NCBI RefSeq assembly: GCF_007896895.1
Contig: NZ_VOGW01000101.1
Span: 44,992-82,253, forward strand
DNA length: 37,262 nucleotides
Reading direction: 5' to 3'
From: Streptomyces misionensis
Lineage (GTDB): Bacteria; Actinomycetota; Actinomycetes; Streptomycetales; Streptomycetaceae
Below, piece after piece: positions 1 through 8,678 of the stretch. The notes below the pieces were generated by a model. It searched no databases, was not told the origin of the DNA, and worked only from the letters and a program-made list of their open reading frames with translations. Position 1 is the first letter of the stretch, and the number at the start of each line of letters is the position of its first letter. The translations under genes and the position numbers were made by a program.

Positions 1-51
1 GCCTACTGCGGCGGCGACTGCGGCCGCCCGCTGAGGGGGCCGTCCGCATGA
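1..51 (+). CDS. C-terminal tail of an upstream gene (partial)
   Basis: Frame 1 is open from the window edge and stops with TGA at 49-51. This stop overlaps the ATG at 48 in an ATGA arrangement typical of translationally coupled Streptomyces genes. Only about 16 residues are visible, with two cysteines, so no family can be named. Frame 2 would instead stop at 32-34, and I cannot exclude that it is the real one. The overlap is the only argument for frame 1. Confidence 0.35.
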   Translation, partial: AYCGGDCGRPLRGPSA

Positions 52-1289
52 GCCCCGACAGAGATCCGGCGCGGCGCGGGGAGCGCGGGTACGACGCCCA
101 CGCGAGCGGCTCGGAGCCCGCCGCCGGGGCGCCCCTGGCCCCGGCCACCGGCGCGCGCCCCGATCCGGGCGCCGCCATGCCCCCGCACGCAGGCACCGGC
201 GCACACCCCGGCGCGCCCCCGGCGGAATCGCACGCCGCCGCGCCGGTCCGCTCCGGCGCGCCCGCGGGCGCGCCAGGGCCCGGCACCGTGCCCCAGGAGG
301 GCCGGCGCGCACCGGCGGACGGCGGCCTCGGCGCGGTGGCGCGCGTGCTCGGCGGGCGCCGCCGCCCCCGGCCGGCCCCGGGCGCCAGCACGACCGCCCA
401 CGAACTCGCCGTGCGGCACCGGCTGCTGCTCGCCCTGTCCGCGCTGCTCACGCTGTCGCTGTTCGTGTCCTACGAGGGGGTGCACGGCGACGCCGACCCG
501 CTGCGCACCTCCAGCGCCCCGGCGGTGCTGTCCATCGACACCGCGCTGTACGCCCTCGGCGAGGCGGAGCAGGACGCCGGGGCGGCGACCCCGACCAGCG
601 ACTTCCAGAAGCAGATCTCGGTCGCCGCGCAGAGCCTCGCGGCCGCCGCCGGGGACGACGTCGGCGGACCGTCCGGCCGGCAGGCCCTGCAGACCGTCGC
701 CGCGCTGATCACCGTCTACGCCGTCAAGGTCCAGCAGGCGCAGCTCCAGCCGGCCGGCAGCGCCTTGCGGCAGGCCTACCTCAGCTACGCCACCAGCATC
801 CTGACCGACCAGGGCTCCGGGATACTGGCCAGGCTGAAGGTCCTCCAGAAACAGCAGCGCGCCGCCGTGCACCGGCAGACCTCCTTCGGCCCGCTGCTGT
901 GGCTCGGCTGGGCCGCCACCCTGGTGATCGCGCTCGCGCTGGCCGGCTGTCTGCTGGAGACCCAGCTGTTCCTGCGCCGCCGCTTCCGGCGCCGCTACAA
1001 CCGCGGGCTGCTCGCGGCCGGCGCCCTGCTCGCGGCCGGGCTCGCCGTCACCCTGCTGTTCACGGTGTGGACGCACCAGGGGATGACGGACACCCGGCAG
1101 CTGCTCGACCGCCGGCTCACCGGGCCGGCCATCACCGACGCGGGGCGGGAGACCGCCGCGCACCTCGCCCACACCGGCTTCCGGGCCTCGGCGGCCGGGG
1201 GAATCCTGATAGGAGGCGTCCTGGTCATGGCACTGGCCGAGACGGGACTGCGGCGGCACATCGACGAGTACCGGTTCAGGCCGCGGTGA
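48..1289 (+). CDS. Four-TM membrane protein, possibly GlnX-like
   Basis: 413 aa. A GAGGGGG ribosome site precedes the ATG by 8 nt. Residues 1 to about 115 are a low-complexity Ala/Pro/Gly-rich cytoplasmic tail. Hydrophobic segments follow at roughly 125-143, 283-304, 319-341 and 383-400. An extracytoplasmic loop of about 135 residues lies between the first two, and Arg-rich stretches flank the membrane segments. No enzyme motif is visible. The gene overlaps the next one (a solute-binding protein) by 4 nt (GTGA), so the two products probably act together. The topology and the coupling to a binding protein recall mycobacterial GlnX, which works with GlnH and the kinase PknG. That assignment is inference from layout; no kinase is visible here. 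Confidence 0.7.
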   Translation: MSPDRDPARRGERGYDAHASGSEPAAGAPLAPATGARPDPGAAMPPHAGTGAHPGAPPAESHAAAPVRSGAPAGAPGPGTVPQEGRRAPADGGLGAVARVLGGRRRPRPAPGASTTAHELAVRHRLLLALSALLTLSLFVSYEGVHGDADPLRTSSAPAVLSIDTALYALGEAEQDAGAATPTSDFQKQISVAAQSLAAAAGDDVGGPSGRQALQTVAALITVYAVKVQQAQLQPAGSALRQAYLSYATSILTDQGSGILARLKVLQKQQRAAVHRQTSFGPLLWLGWAATLVIALALAGCLLETQLFLRRRFRRRYNRGLLAAGALLAAGLAVTLLFTVWTHQGMTDTRQLLDRRLTGPAITDAGRETAAHLAHTGFRASAAGGILIGGVLVMALAETGLRRHIDEYRFRPR

Positions 1290-2578
1290 GCGCGCACCCG
1301 GGCGGCGGCCCCGCGCGCCGCCGCGCCCGCACCGTCGCCGTGGTGGCGAGCTGCCTCGCCCTGCTGACGGCGGCCGTCGTCCTCGGCGCCCGCGCCGCCG
1401 GCCGGGAGCCGACCGTCACCCTGCTGGCCAACTGGACCGGGGACGACGAGGGCAACCTGCGGCGGACGGTGATCGAGCCGTTCGAGCGGAAGTACCACGT
1501 GCGCGTGGACTACCAGGGCAGTTCGGCCGAGAGCCAGGTGCTCGGCGCCGACGTCGAGTCCGGGACGCCGCCGGACGTCGTGGTGCTGACCGGCCCCGGC
1601 GAACTCGCCGACTACGCCCGTCAGAAGCAGCTCCAGCCGCTCGAGGACCTCATCCCGCAGAAGGACTTCAGCACGTCCTGGGCGACGCCGCTCGCGGACG
1701 GGCATGTCTACTGGTTCCCGCTCAAGGCCGACCTCAAGAGCATCGTGTGGTACCCCGCCGGCACCAGCGAGCGGCAGCGCGGACAGGCCAGGGACCGACC
1801 GGAGCAGTGGTGCGTCGGCATGGGCTCCGGGGCGACCAGCGGCTGGCCCGGCACGGACTGGATCGAGGACATCCTGCTCCAGCAACACGGCCCGCGCGCC
1901 TACCAGGCCTGGGCGGGCGGCCGGCTGTCCTGGCGCTCCCCCGAGGTGCGGCAGGCATGGAAGACCTGGGGCCTGCTGATGGGCGCGGGCACCTCCGACA
2001 CCCTGCTGCGCCGTACCCTGCAGACCGACTACGGCAAGGCCTCGGCGCCGGTCGCCGCGCACCCGCGCGGCTGCACGCTCGAACACCAGGCGTCCTTCAT
2101 CCGCACCCAGTCCGACGCGTGGCGACGGGTGGACGGCCGCTACGAACCCTCGGCCCGGCTGATCCCCGGCGCCACCGCGCACAACGCCTGGGAGGTCTCC
2201 GGCGACCTGGTCGCCCTGCTGCACGCCACCCCGCAGGCCAAGCAGCTGATCCGCTACCTGGCCTCGGCGGACGTCCAACGCGCCTGGAGCACCGCGGAGT
2301 CGGGCTTCTCGGTGCACGCCGGGGCCCAGCCCGCCCCCGGCGCCGCGGGTCCCGCCTGGCACCGGGGGCTCGCCGCGACCCTCCTCGACCGGCAGGCGGC
2401 CCACTGCTTCGACGCCTCGGACGCCATGCCGCCCACCGTCCGCGACGCCTTCGCCGAGGCCACCATCGACTACCTGGCCCACCCCGGCCACCTCGACGGC
2501 CTCCTCACCAACCTGGACGCCCTCACCCGGGCCCCGGACCAGACGTGGCTGCCGTCGGTGTGCGACCAGGTGCCCTGA
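1286..2578 (+). CDS. Membrane-anchored extracellular solute-binding protein
   Basis: 430 aa. The start is the GTG at 1286, overlapping the preceding stop. It gives an Arg-rich N-terminus followed by a hydrophobic stretch at about residues 16-37, a signal peptide or signal anchor. A V-A-S-C lipobox-like motif occurs at Cys23, but most of the hydrophobic core lies after it, so lipidation is doubtful. The rest reads as a family 1 type periplasmic-binding fold: an N-terminal TVTLLANW strand, 'GTPPDVVVL' and 'WFPLKADLKSIVWY'. There are no permease or ATPase genes beside it. It therefore probably senses a ligand for the coupled membrane protein rather than feeding an ABC importer (inference). Confidence 0.75.
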   Translation: MSAHPGGGPARRRARTVAVVASCLALLTAAVVLGARAAGREPTVTLLANWTGDDEGNLRRTVIEPFERKYHVRVDYQGSSAESQVLGADVESGTPPDVVVLTGPGELADYARQKQLQPLEDLIPQKDFSTSWATPLADGHVYWFPLKADLKSIVWYPAGTSERQRGQARDRPEQWCVGMGSGATSGWPGTDWIEDILLQQHGPRAYQAWAGGRLSWRSPEVRQAWKTWGLLMGAGTSDTLLRRTLQTDYGKASAPVAAHPRGCTLEHQASFIRTQSDAWRRVDGRYEPSARLIPGATAHNAWEVSGDLVALLHATPQAKQLIRYLASADVQRAWSTAESGFSVHAGAQPAPGAAGPAWHRGLAATLLDRQAAHCFDASDAMPPTVRDAFAEATIDYLAHPGHLDGLLTNLDALTRAPDQTWLPSVCDQVP

Positions 2579-2602
2579 CCGGGAGGCGGGGCCGCCGGCG
2601 CG

Positions 2603-2626
2603 GCCCGGGCGGCGGGCCGCCCGGGC
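2603..2626. terminator. Bidirectional terminator hairpin
   Basis: Perfect 11-bp inverted repeat (GCCCGGGCGGC and its complement) with a 2-nt loop, between the convergent solute-binding gene and the patatin gene. There is no T-tract, as is usual in Streptomyces. Confidence 0.6.
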
Positions 2627-2638
2627 ACCCGGTCCGCC

Positions 2639-3469
2639 TCAGCCGATCCGCAACGCCCGTCCCTGCTCCCGTCCCGCCTCCGCGGCCGGGCGGCGGGTCG
2701 CGGGGTCCAGGGGGTTCGGGCCGATCGCGGCGGTGGCCGTCTCGTCCGGGGCGATCAGGGTGACCTCGGCGCCCCCGGCCCGCAGGCCGGCGACGGTGCG
2801 GTCCAGGGGGTGGTCGCTGGGGAAGGGCTCGGCGTCGCCCAGCGGGAGCAGGACCAGGACGCGGTCCGCGCCGGCGGCCAGGTCGACGTTGGCGACGGAG
2901 CGAACCCCTCCGTCGACGTAGCGGCGCCCGCCGATCGTCACCGGCGGCCACACCCCCGGCACCGCACAGCTCGCCGCGACCGCGTCCACCAGGCTGACCC
3001 CCGAGTCCCGGTCGAGGACGCGCGAGGCACCGCTCTCCGCGTCCACCGCGACGATCTTCAAGGCCCGCTCCGGCCACGTGTGGACCGGCAGCCGGGACTC
3101 GATCACCGCCCGCCGCTCCGCCTCGCCGACCGTCCGTGCCGCGAGCGCCATCCGCCCGACGGCGCGCCGCAGTTCGGCCGGTGACGAGGCGGTGGCCAGC
3201 GCGGCGCCGAACCACTCGGTGAACTTCTCCAGGTCCAGCTCGGCCATGATCTCCGCGGCCTGACGCGCGGGGTCCACCTGCCGCGCGTACAGCTCCTCCA
3301 GGCCGAGTCCGCTGCCCAGTTGGGCCGCGACGGCCGCCCCGGCCGAGGTCCCCACGAGCAATCCGGCCCCCGTGACGTCCTGTCCCGCATCCGCGAGTCC
3401 CGCGAGCAGCCCGGTCATCCAGGCGATCCCGCCCACTCCGCCGCCACCCAGCACCAACGCCTCGGTCAT
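2639..3469 (-). CDS. Patatin-like phospholipase / acyl hydrolase
   Basis: 276 aa. The ATG at 3469 is chosen because AAGGAG lies just upstream. All patatin landmarks are present: an N-terminal glycine-rich oxyanion loop GGGGVGG (residues 8-14), the nucleophile elbow GTSAG with Ser42, and the D-G-G catalytic aspartate motif at Asp186. There is no signal peptide, so it acts in the cytoplasm, probably releasing fatty acids from phospholipids or other acyl esters with a Ser-Asp dyad. It is divergent from a LysR regulator across 91 nt. That is the usual arrangement for a regulator and its target, but control of this gene is inferred only from position. Confidence 0.9.
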   Translation of the reverse strand: MTEALVLGGGGVGGIAWMTGLLAGLADAGQDVTGAGLLVGTSAGAAVAAQLGSGLGLEELYARQVDPARQAAEIMAELDLEKFTEWFGAALATASSPAELRRAVGRMALAARTVGEAERRAVIESRLPVHTWPERALKIVAVDAESGASRVLDRDSGVSLVDAVAASCAVPGVWPPVTIGGRRYVDGGVRSVANVDLAAGADRVLVLLPLGDAEPFPSDHPLDRTVAGLRAGGAEVTLIAPDETATAAIGPNPLDPATRRPAAEAGREQGRALRIG

Positions 3470-3548
3470 CTCTGCTCCTTGGACGGAATCGATCTCCCCC
3501 ACGGCAACGGCGGCCGGCGCCGCGGCCATTCCCGGTGGCGGGACCGTC

Positions 3549-3554
3549 TACAGT
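3549..3554 (+). promoter_or_regulatory. -10 element TACAGT for a leaderless LysR transcript
   Basis: TACAGT fits TANNNT and ends 6 nt before the ATG at 3561. There is no ribosome site in between, so transcription probably starts at the A of the start codon. No clear -35 is visible. Confidence 0.5.
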
Positions 3555-3560
3555 CGGCCC

Positions 3561-4427
3561 ATGGAACTGCGGCAGCTCGGGTACTTCGTCGCCGTCGCCG
3601 AGGAGTTGCACTTCGGGCGGGCGGCCGACCGGCTGCACATCGTGCAGTCCGCGGTGAGTCAGCAGATACAGCGGCTGGAACGGGAGCTGGGCGCCGAGCT
3701 GTTCGACCGCTCGCCGCGCCGGGTGCGGCTGACGCCGGCCGGCGAACGGCTGCTGCCGGAGGCGCGCGCCGTGCTCACGGCGGCCGAACGGGCCCGCGCC
3801 GCCGTCGTCCCGCCCGAGGGGCTGCGGCTCGGCACCAGCACCGGGCTCGGCACCCATCTGGACCGGGTGCTCGCCGCGTTCGCCGAGCGGGCCCCCGGCG
3901 TCCCGGTGGAGCTGTGCTCGCTGCCGGTCGGGGAACGGCTGGCCCGCGTCGCCGCCGGCCGGCTCGACGCGGCCTTCGTGCGCGGCGCCGAACCCCCGCC
4001 CGGCGTACGGGTGCTGCCGCTGTGGCCCGACCCGCTCGTGGCCGCCGTACCCGCCACGCACCCGCTCGCCCGCGCCCCGGAGATCGACCTGGCCGACCTG
4101 GCCGCGCTGCCCCTCGCGCTCACCCCCCGCCGCAACAACCCCGCCCTCGTGGACCTGGTCGTCGGCGCCTGCCACGCGGCCGGGTTCGAACCGGCGCCGG
4201 GACCGCTGAACGGCTCCCTCCAGGACACCCTCGCCACCATCGGGGCCCGGCCCCTGTGGACCGTCGTCTACGCCTCCCACGCGCGCGTGCTGCACACCCC
4301 CAGGGTGGCCTACGTCCCCTTCCGCGCCCCCGGCCTCGCCCTGTCCACGGGCCTCGCGGTACCGGCCGCGGACCCCACCCCGCACCTGGAGACCCTGCTG
4401 CTGGCCTGCGCCGATCACGAAAGCTGA
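3561..4427 (+). CDS. LysR-family transcriptional regulator
   Basis: 288 aa. The N-terminus (MELRQLGYFVAVAEELHFGR) and the following A-A-D-R-L, S-A-V-S-Q-Q-I-Q-R-L-E and L-F-D-R-S motifs are a textbook LysR winged helix at residues 1-60. The rest is the periplasmic-binding-like effector domain. The ATG at 3561 is preceded by a -10-like TACAGT at 6 nt and no Shine-Dalgarno, suggesting a leaderless mRNA. It is divergent from the patatin gene and followed after 108 nt by a small tautomerase. Either neighbour could be its target; the effector is unknown. Confidence 0.92.
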   Translation: MELRQLGYFVAVAEELHFGRAADRLHIVQSAVSQQIQRLERELGAELFDRSPRRVRLTPAGERLLPEARAVLTAAERARAAVVPPEGLRLGTSTGLGTHLDRVLAAFAERAPGVPVELCSLPVGERLARVAAGRLDAAFVRGAEPPPGVRVLPLWPDPLVAAVPATHPLARAPEIDLADLAALPLALTPRRNNPALVDLVVGACHAAGFEPAPGPLNGSLQDTLATIGARPLWTVVYASHARVLHTPRVAYVPFRAPGLALSTGLAVPAADPTPHLETLLLACADHES

Positions 4428-4535
4428 TCGCCGCGGTCGCGGACTGCTCCTTGGTCGGCGGCGCACCACGCGGTGGACTGGACCCCGGCAACGCAGAGGA
4501 GCGGCGAAGGCCGCCCGGCACAAGGGAGTTCAGTC

Positions 4536-4718
4536 ATGCCGATCGTCACCGTCCAGCAGGGCCCGCGGGACGCCGAGCTGAAGCGGGACCTGGTCAAGCG
4601 CATCACCGACGCCTTCGTGGACGCCTACCGGGTCCCCGCCGAGAGCGTGCAGGTGTGGATCCACGAGGTGCCCGCGGACAGCTGGGGCGCGGCGGGACGC
4701 CTCACCGCCGACAAGTAG
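4536..4718 (+). CDS. Small 4-oxalocrotonate tautomerase-family protein
   Basis: 60 aa, the usual length of a single-domain 4-oxalocrotonate tautomerase subunit. The ATG at 4536 has AAGGGAG upstream and puts proline directly after the initiator Met (MPIVTVQQG), the catalytic general base of the superfamily after Met removal. The conserved 'KRDLVKRITDAF' helix and the 'VWIHEVP' strand with 'W-G-A-A-G' follow. Family members interconvert enol and keto acids. The substrate here cannot be told from sequence. It is probably cotranscribed with, or controlled by, the LysR gene in front. Confidence 0.85.
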   Translation: MPIVTVQQGPRDAELKRDLVKRITDAFVDAYRVPAESVQVWIHEVPADSWGAAGRLTADK

Positions 4719-4752
4719 CCCCGCGTCCCACGGGGGTGGACGTGGAGAGGGA

Positions 4753-4787
4753 GGCGTTGCGGGCTGCTCGTGGTCGCTCGCAACGCC
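4753..4787. terminator. Terminator hairpin between convergent genes
   Basis: GGCGTTGCG at 4753-4761 pairs perfectly with CGCAACGCC at 4779-4787, with a 17-nt loop. It lies between the ends of the tautomerase (+) and the trypsin-like protease (-). Confidence 0.55.
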
Positions 4788-4828
4788 CCCCTGGCCTTAC
4801 CCGAGGGATGCTCGGGAGTTCTTCCGGG

Positions 4829-5620
4829 TCACGAGTCGACCTGTGCGGTCACCTGGTCCGAGAAGGTGGTCAGCCGGGTGTAGACACCCGGGTACCCCGC
4901 CTCCGCGCACCCCTCGCCCCAAGAAGTGATCCCTGCCAGGACGCCCCCGATGAGCAGGGGACCGCCGCTGTCGCCCTGGCAGGTGTCTACGCCGCCGGAG
5001 CTGTATCCGGCGCACACCATGTCGGACTGCACGTAGTCCGCACCGTAGGAGGAACGGCAACCGGAGTCGGACACGACCGGCACGGTCGCGGTCCGCAGCT
5101 GGTTGGCGGAGGTGCCGTTCTCCGACGTCGTGCCCCAGCCGAGGATCCGCGCCGTGGTGCCGGCCGCGTACACGTTCGTCTGGGTGGAGGAGACGTACGA
5201 CACCGGCTTGTACGGCATCGCCGTCGAGAGGGTCAGCACGGCGACGTCGTCGCCCTGGGTGGCGTCCCGGTAGTCCGGGTTCACCCAGATCCTGCCGACC
5301 CGGCTGACCGTCCCGTCGGTGCCGTCGAGCCTGGTGCGGCCGCCGACGACGCGGACACTGCCGGTGGTCTCGCCGGCCATGCAGTGCGCGGCCGTCACCA
5401 CCTTCTTGGCGGCCACCAGCGTGCCGCCGCAGAACTGGCTGCCGGCCGCGTCCGTGATCTGCACGACGAACGGGTAGGCGGCCGTGGTGGTCGCCGTACC
5501 GCCGACGATGGGCTGGGGGGCCGCGCTCGCCGTGGGGGCGGCGAGCAGCGCGGTCGCCGCCGCGGCGGCGCCGGCCAGCACGCTCGCGGCGGTCTGTCTG
5601 GCACGTCTGGGCCCGAACAT
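4829..5620 (-). CDS. Secreted trypsin-like serine protease (S1)
   Basis: 263 aa preproenzyme. The ATG at 5620 follows GAGGAG and starts a Sec-type signal peptide (basic start, Ala-rich core, T-A-S-A ending near residue 33). A very short propeptide (APQP) precedes IVGG at residue 38, the zymogen activation site. The catalytic triad is visible: H in TAAHC, D in DDVAVL and S in GDSGGPL. An Asp six residues before the serine (D-T-C-Q-G-D-S), together with SWGEGC, predicts cleavage after Lys/Arg. Six cysteines can form three disulfides. It probably digests external protein during growth on polymers. It is likely regulated through the palindromes upstream (5738-5796). Confidence 0.95.
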   Translation of the reverse strand: MFGPRRARQTAASVLAGAAAAATALLAAPTASAAPQPIVGGTATTTAAYPFVVQITDAAGSQFCGGTLVAAKKVVTAAHCMAGETTGSVRVVGGRTRLDGTDGTVSRVGRIWVNPDYRDATQGDDVAVLTLSTAMPYKPVSYVSSTQTNVYAAGTTARILGWGTTSENGTSANQLRTATVPVVSDSGCRSSYGADYVQSDMVCAGYSSGGVDTCQGDSGGPLLIGGVLAGITSWGEGCAEAGYPGVYTRLTTFSDQVTAQVDS

Positions 5621-5724
5621 GAGTCTCCTCAGTGGGTTGCACCGGTGGGGGGTTCGCACGGGCGGGGTTGTGCACGGAGGTCGCGGGACCGACCCCCTGT
5701 GCCCGGGCGAGCGGCACGCCCATT

Positions 5725-5754
5725 ACGCTAGGTCCCGGAACCCTCGGCTCCCAA
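5725..5754 (-). promoter_or_regulatory. Promoter of the trypsin-like protease
   Basis: On the minus strand TTGGGA (5754-5749) and TAGCGT (5730-5725) are separated by 18 nt, matching the vegetative Streptomyces consensus moderately. The predicted start lies near 5718, giving a leader of about 100 nt. Confidence 0.5.
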
Positions 5755-5796
5755 TGAGGGAACCCCCTAGGGGGTTGGGTGAGGGAAAACCCTCGG
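5738..5796. promoter_or_regulatory. Clustered palindromes, likely activator sites
   Basis: Two palindromes lie immediately upstream of the -35 box of the protease gene. AACCCCCTAGGGGGTT is a perfect 16-mer at 5761-5776. GAGGGAAAACCCTC occupies 5781-5794. A further CCCTC...GAGGG pair lies at 5741-5760, and CCCTCGG occurs twice. The position, about 45-80 bp before the transcription start, suits an activator. The adjacent LAL LuxR regulator is the obvious candidate (inference). Confidence 0.5.
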
Positions 5797-5822
5797 TCCG
5801 GTTCAGTTAACAAGAGCCGTGC

Positions 5823-8642
5823 TCAGTGCGCGCGCCGACCTGCCGCCAATCGGACGATGTCGACCCGCGACCGGATACCCAGCTTCCGGTACACCCGGGT
5901 CAGCGTGGCCTCGACGGTCTTGACGCTGATGAACAGCCGGGCGGCGATCTCCCTGTTGGTGGCGCCCTCCATGACCAGCGCCGCGACCTGACGCTCCATC
6001 GCGGCCAGCACGTCCAGCGCGTCCAGGGTGTCGCGCACCGCCCGCACCGGTTCCGCGTCGAGGGTGGCGAGGGCCTCCTCCACCTGGCGCAGCCAGGGCA
6101 GCGCCCGGCAGCGGCGGAACAGCCTCGTCGCCTCGTCGTAGGCCGCGGCCCCCGGGCGCCGGCCGCGCAGCCGGGCCAGCGCGAACGCGGCCCGCGCCTC
6201 CTCCAGTCCGTAACCCAGCTTGCCGAGCCGGTCCTGAGCGGACCTCAGCTGGGCGAGCGCGGCCTCGGTGGCGCCCTGGGCGGCGCGCACGAGGGCCTCG
6301 GAGCGGTCGAGGACGGCGAGCACGCTCTCCCGGCCGAGCCTGAGGGCGTGTTCCCGGGCGGTGTCGATGACGTCCTGCGCCTCGGCGGGCTCGCCGGTGC
6401 GGACCAGCGCCTCGGCGAGATCGCCCTGCCAGCGGCCGCGCGCCGGGTCGGTGATGCCGAGGCCCAGCTCCAGGGTGCGCACCCGGCGCAGCGAGCGCAC
6501 GGTGCCCACCGGGTCCCCGGCCACCAACTGGGCGTGCCCGAGGGCGCCCAGGGCCCGCGACAGATACATCTGGTCGCCGTCCCCCTCGGCGTGCTCGACG
6601 GCCTCCCGGGCGAGGGTGAGCGCCCGGTCCACGTCCCCGCCGGAGGCCTCCGCGAGCGAGGTCAGCATCGCCGACGCGGTCTCGCCGATCCCGGAGTCCC
6701 GGGCGAGCCGCAGGCTCTCGCGGGCCAGGTCCAGGGCGCGCCCGCAGTGCCCGGCGCGCAGTTCGGTCTCGGCCAGGCCGCGCAGGAAGTGCACCTCGCT
6801 CTCCACCGAGCCGCGCCGGCGCACCTCGCGCAGCAGCCCGGTGACCGTGGCCCGTGCCTCGGCCAGCTGGTCGCCCATGACCAGCCAGCGGAACCGGGCG
6901 CTGCCCGCCCCGTTGTGGTGCCAGGCCACCCGGGGGTCCTGGGGTTCGCGCAGGGCCCGTTTGATGGTGCGCGGCGCCTCCGGATGGCCCATCAAGGTCT
7001 CGGTCTGCGCCTGGAAGGCGAGGGCCAGCAGCTCGGTGCGCCGGTCCTTGCCGCGCGCGGCCAGCTCGGCGGCGTGCGCGGCGGCCTCGCGGGCCGCGGT
7101 GAAGTCGCCCTCCACGATCAGCGCCCGCCAGCCCAGCTGGTAGTGGACCAGGGCCAGCAGCCGCGGGTCGTCCCCGGCGTCGGCGAGGGCCTGCGGGAAG
7201 AAGGCGTCGACCTCGGCCATGGTGTGGCCCGCGGTGTCGATGACGATGATCCAGGCCCGCACCCGTTCGGCGGGTACGCTCGCCCGGGTCAGCACCTCCC
7301 GGGCGATGTCCCGGGCCAGGTCCACCTCGCCCGCGGTGATGGCGTCCTCGGCGGCGGTCAGGCGCCGTTCCTCCGGACTCGGGGAGTCGTCGGCGGGGGT
7401 GTGCCGGGCGGCCAGCAGCCCCAGCTGGGCGGCGACCGAGGGCGCGCCGCGGTCCCGGGCGAGGGCGGCGGCCTCGGCGAGCCGGGCGGCGACCTCCGGG
7501 TCGGCCCCGGTGGTGGCGAGGGCGAGGTGGCGGGCGCGCTCGATGGGGTCGGAGGCGGCCGTGGACAGGGCCGCGTGCGCGGCGCGCCGCTCCTGCGGGG
7601 GTGCCTCCGCGTACAGCGCGGCGGAGATGAGGGGGTGCGCGAAGCGTACGGCGGGCGCGTCCGACTCCGTGGCCAGCAGCCCGAGTTCGGCGGCCTGGGC
7701 GCACTCGGCCTCGGCGTTCTCCCGTCCGGCCGCGTGCAGCAGGGCCTGGGTGGGGCGGGCACCGGCGCTGGCCACCAGCAGGGTGCGGCGGGCCTCCACC
7801 GACAGCATGTCCAGGCGGCTGAGCACCAGGGCGCGCAGCGAGGGGGGCACCGGCAGCGGCTCGCCGGGCCGGGGCGGGGTGGGGCTTCCGGCGAGGGCGC
7901 GGCCGAGTTCGAGCGCGAACAGCGGGTTGCCGTCGCTGGTGCGGTAGATCTCGCGGACCGTGGAGCGGGGCAGGCCCCCGTGGCCGCGGTGGCCGAGCAG
8001 TTCGGCGACCTGGGGGTGGGAGAGCGGGCCGAGCCGGACGGCGAGGGTGTCCGGCGGGCAGGAGCGCAGATGACGGTCGTACTCCTGGCTCTCCTGCCCT
8101 TCCGTCCGTACCGCGCACAGCAGTTGGACCGGGGTGCCGCCGAGGCGGCGGGCGGCGAAGCCGAGCAGCTCGGCGCTGGCCGGATCCAGCCACTGCAGAT
8201 CGTCGGCGACGATCAGCACCGGGCCGTGGTCGGCGAGCGCGCGCAGCGCGGAGAGCACCGCGAGGCGCAGAGCGAGGCCGTCGCGCTGGAGGCTGGACTC
8301 GCCGCGCCCGGTGAGCGCCGACTCCAGGGCGGTGCGCTGGGCTGCGGGCAGCCGCGGGGAGACGTCGTCGAGGACCAGGCCGAGGAGGTCGGCGAGGGCG
8401 AGGAAGGGAAGGTGGGATTCCGACTCGGTCGCCGAGCAGCGCAGCACGGTGTGCGCGGGGGACGCGTATTCCTCTGCCAATGCCCGCAGGATGGTCGATT
8501 TCCCAATTCCGGCCGATCCGTGAAGCAGCACACTGCCGCCGGAGGCGAGTTGGGCGCGGGCGGCGGCGCATCGCTCCTCGCGGCCTATGACCAGGTCGGA
8601 GCGGCACCTCGCAGGCTCCTGGAAGTCCCGTCGCACGGTCAC
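5823..8642 (-). CDS. LAL-type (large ATP-binding) LuxR regulator
   Basis: 939 aa. An N-terminal AAA/STAND ATPase has Walker A GSAGIGKST near residue 40 and a Walker B-like 'VLIVADDLQWLD' near residue 145. A long helical repeat region (TPR-like, rich in A-E-A-A and L-A-R) follows. The C-terminus is a LuxR helix-turn-helix with 'GATNREIAARLFISVKTVEA' and 'YRKLGIRSR'. Start: GTG at 8642 with GAGGGGAG upstream; GTG 8636 is an alternative. Such regulators oligomerise upon ligand and ATP binding and activate promoters. Its neighbour is a secreted protease with strong palindromes in its promoter, the most likely target. Confidence 0.93.
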   Translation of the reverse strand: MTVRRDFQEPARCRSDLVIGREERCAAARAQLASGGSVLLHGSAGIGKSTILRALAEEYASPAHTVLRCSATESESHLPFLALADLLGLVLDDVSPRLPAAQRTALESALTGRGESSLQRDGLALRLAVLSALRALADHGPVLIVADDLQWLDPASAELLGFAARRLGGTPVQLLCAVRTEGQESQEYDRHLRSCPPDTLAVRLGPLSHPQVAELLGHRGHGGLPRSTVREIYRTSDGNPLFALELGRALAGSPTPPRPGEPLPVPPSLRALVLSRLDMLSVEARRTLLVASAGARPTQALLHAAGRENAEAECAQAAELGLLATESDAPAVRFAHPLISAALYAEAPPQERRAAHAALSTAASDPIERARHLALATTGADPEVAARLAEAAALARDRGAPSVAAQLGLLAARHTPADDSPSPEERRLTAAEDAITAGEVDLARDIAREVLTRASVPAERVRAWIIVIDTAGHTMAEVDAFFPQALADAGDDPRLLALVHYQLGWRALIVEGDFTAAREAAAHAAELAARGKDRRTELLALAFQAQTETLMGHPEAPRTIKRALREPQDPRVAWHHNGAGSARFRWLVMGDQLAEARATVTGLLREVRRRGSVESEVHFLRGLAETELRAGHCGRALDLARESLRLARDSGIGETASAMLTSLAEASGGDVDRALTLAREAVEHAEGDGDQMYLSRALGALGHAQLVAGDPVGTVRSLRRVRTLELGLGITDPARGRWQGDLAEALVRTGEPAEAQDVIDTAREHALRLGRESVLAVLDRSEALVRAAQGATEAALAQLRSAQDRLGKLGYGLEEARAAFALARLRGRRPGAAAYDEATRLFRRCRALPWLRQVEEALATLDAEPVRAVRDTLDALDVLAAMERQVAALVMEGATNREIAARLFISVKTVEATLTRVYRKLGIRSRVDIVRLAAGRRAH

Positions 8643-8672
8643 CGCTCCCCTCGTATGTCGTGTCCGGGCCAA

Positions 8673-8678
8673 ATTCTA
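8673..8678 (-). promoter_or_regulatory. Candidate -10 (TAGAAT) of the LAL regulator gene
   Basis: TAGAAT on the minus strand would give a leader of about 25 nt. The 154-nt gap is unusually AT-rich and holds two copies of the palindrome-like GGAAATTC (8691-8698, 8743-8750). No -35 is convincing. Confidence 0.3.
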
